Positions 63,753 to 64,000 of a stretch of DNA of 64,000 nucleotides are shown piece after piece. Location: contig JAULSU010000004.1 of assembly GCA_030512335.1 (NCBI GenBank), positions 3,534,001 through 3,598,000 on the forward strand. Reading direction: 5' to 3'. The first letter of the stretch is position 1; every line of letters begins with the position of its first letter. The translations under genes and the position numbers were made by a program. The notes below the pieces were generated by a model, which was given only the letters and a program-made list of their open reading frames with translations, had not been told where the DNA came from and did not search any database. The DNA is from Immersiella caudata. Lineage: Eukaryota > Ascomycota > Sordariomycetes > Sordariales > Lasiosphaeriaceae.

Positions 63753-64000
63753 TATGGTGGTGCTGGAAGAATGGGTAAATTGTGATGGAGAAAAAGTTAG
63801 CAAGGGAGAGTGGACGCTGTTCCAAAGATGGTTCGTGCGGTCTCAGTTCACGTGACACTGTGCCCTAATCGGGAAGGGGCGCTAAACCCGGCGCGGACGA
63901 CAGCGCTTTCTCTTTTACAGATTAAAAATCGAAGCAATATCAGCTTGTTTGGTTTCGCCCATCGCGCCAACGCTCTCGATGTCCTCTCGCTGTTGACGAT
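63753..64000. other. Window end, upstream of the HNH-like gene
   Basis: Promoter side of the HNH-like gene; nothing else recognised. Confidence 0.4.

Noticed and set aside
1..64000. CRISPR arrays, bacterial operons or viral genes
   Set aside because: No spaced direct repeats, no ribosome-binding-site-led gene strings and no viral protein signatures were seen; the DNA is eukaryotic throughout.

Overview
The window is nuclear DNA of a filamentous ascomycete (Pezizomycotina), most likely a plant-associated Sordariomycete. Evidence: introns of about 44-90 nt with GT-AG ends and CTAAC-like branch sites, a tRNA-Arg with an intron after position 37, a Zn2Cys6 regulator, a HET-domain protein, an UstYa-like oxidase, LaeA-type methyltransferases and several secreted plant-cell-wall enzymes (pectate lyase PL1, two CE1 esterases). 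The class is inferred from gene content only. Splice junctions below were placed by hand from reading frame, splice consensus and family continuity.

Layout. 0-5 kb: housekeeping genes, namely the 3' part of a TMEM33/Pom33 ER membrane protein, a PTEN-type phosphatase and the GINS subunit Psf2. 5-14 kb: accessory; a seven-exon pectate lyase, a broken kinase-like gene, two small secreted proteins and a LaeA-like methyltransferase pseudogene with three separate lesions. 14-22 kb: ESF1 (ribosome biogenesis), an IFI6/IFI27-type (ISG12) hydrophobic protein, an F-box-like protein, a small methyltransferase-like protein and a stand-alone FAR1-type zinc-finger protein. 22.9-30.2 kb: a Zn2Cys6 transcription factor head-to-head with a full-length ABC-B transporter. 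30-39 kb: small secreted or GPI-type proteins, an F-box-like protein, a LaeA-like methyltransferase, tRNA-Arg(ACG) and a second SAM methyltransferase. 39.8-51 kb: secreted enzymes (glucose/sorbosone dehydrogenase, S1/P1 nuclease with a GC-AG intron, feruloyl esterase, acetylxylan esterase), an UstYa-like protein, a Kre9/Knh1-like GPI protein, tRNA-Asn(GTT) and a reading frame with an 18-bp in-frame tandem repeat. 51.7-53.2 kb: CTDK-I cyclin (Ctk2). 53.7-64 kb: an allorecognition-like, degenerating region with a broken MFS transporter, a HET protein divergent from an unknown gene, a decayed F-box-like relic, a NACHT-type protein lacking its Walker A part and an HNH-nuclease-like protein.

How the parts may work together: the regulator/pump pair is a plausible drug- or metabolite-efflux module; the lyase and esterases form a plant-polymer degrading repertoire; the right end resembles fungal non-self recognition loci. 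Conserved genes (tep1, psf2, ESF1, CTK2) sit as islands between accessory segments rich in pseudogenes and poly(A) tracts.
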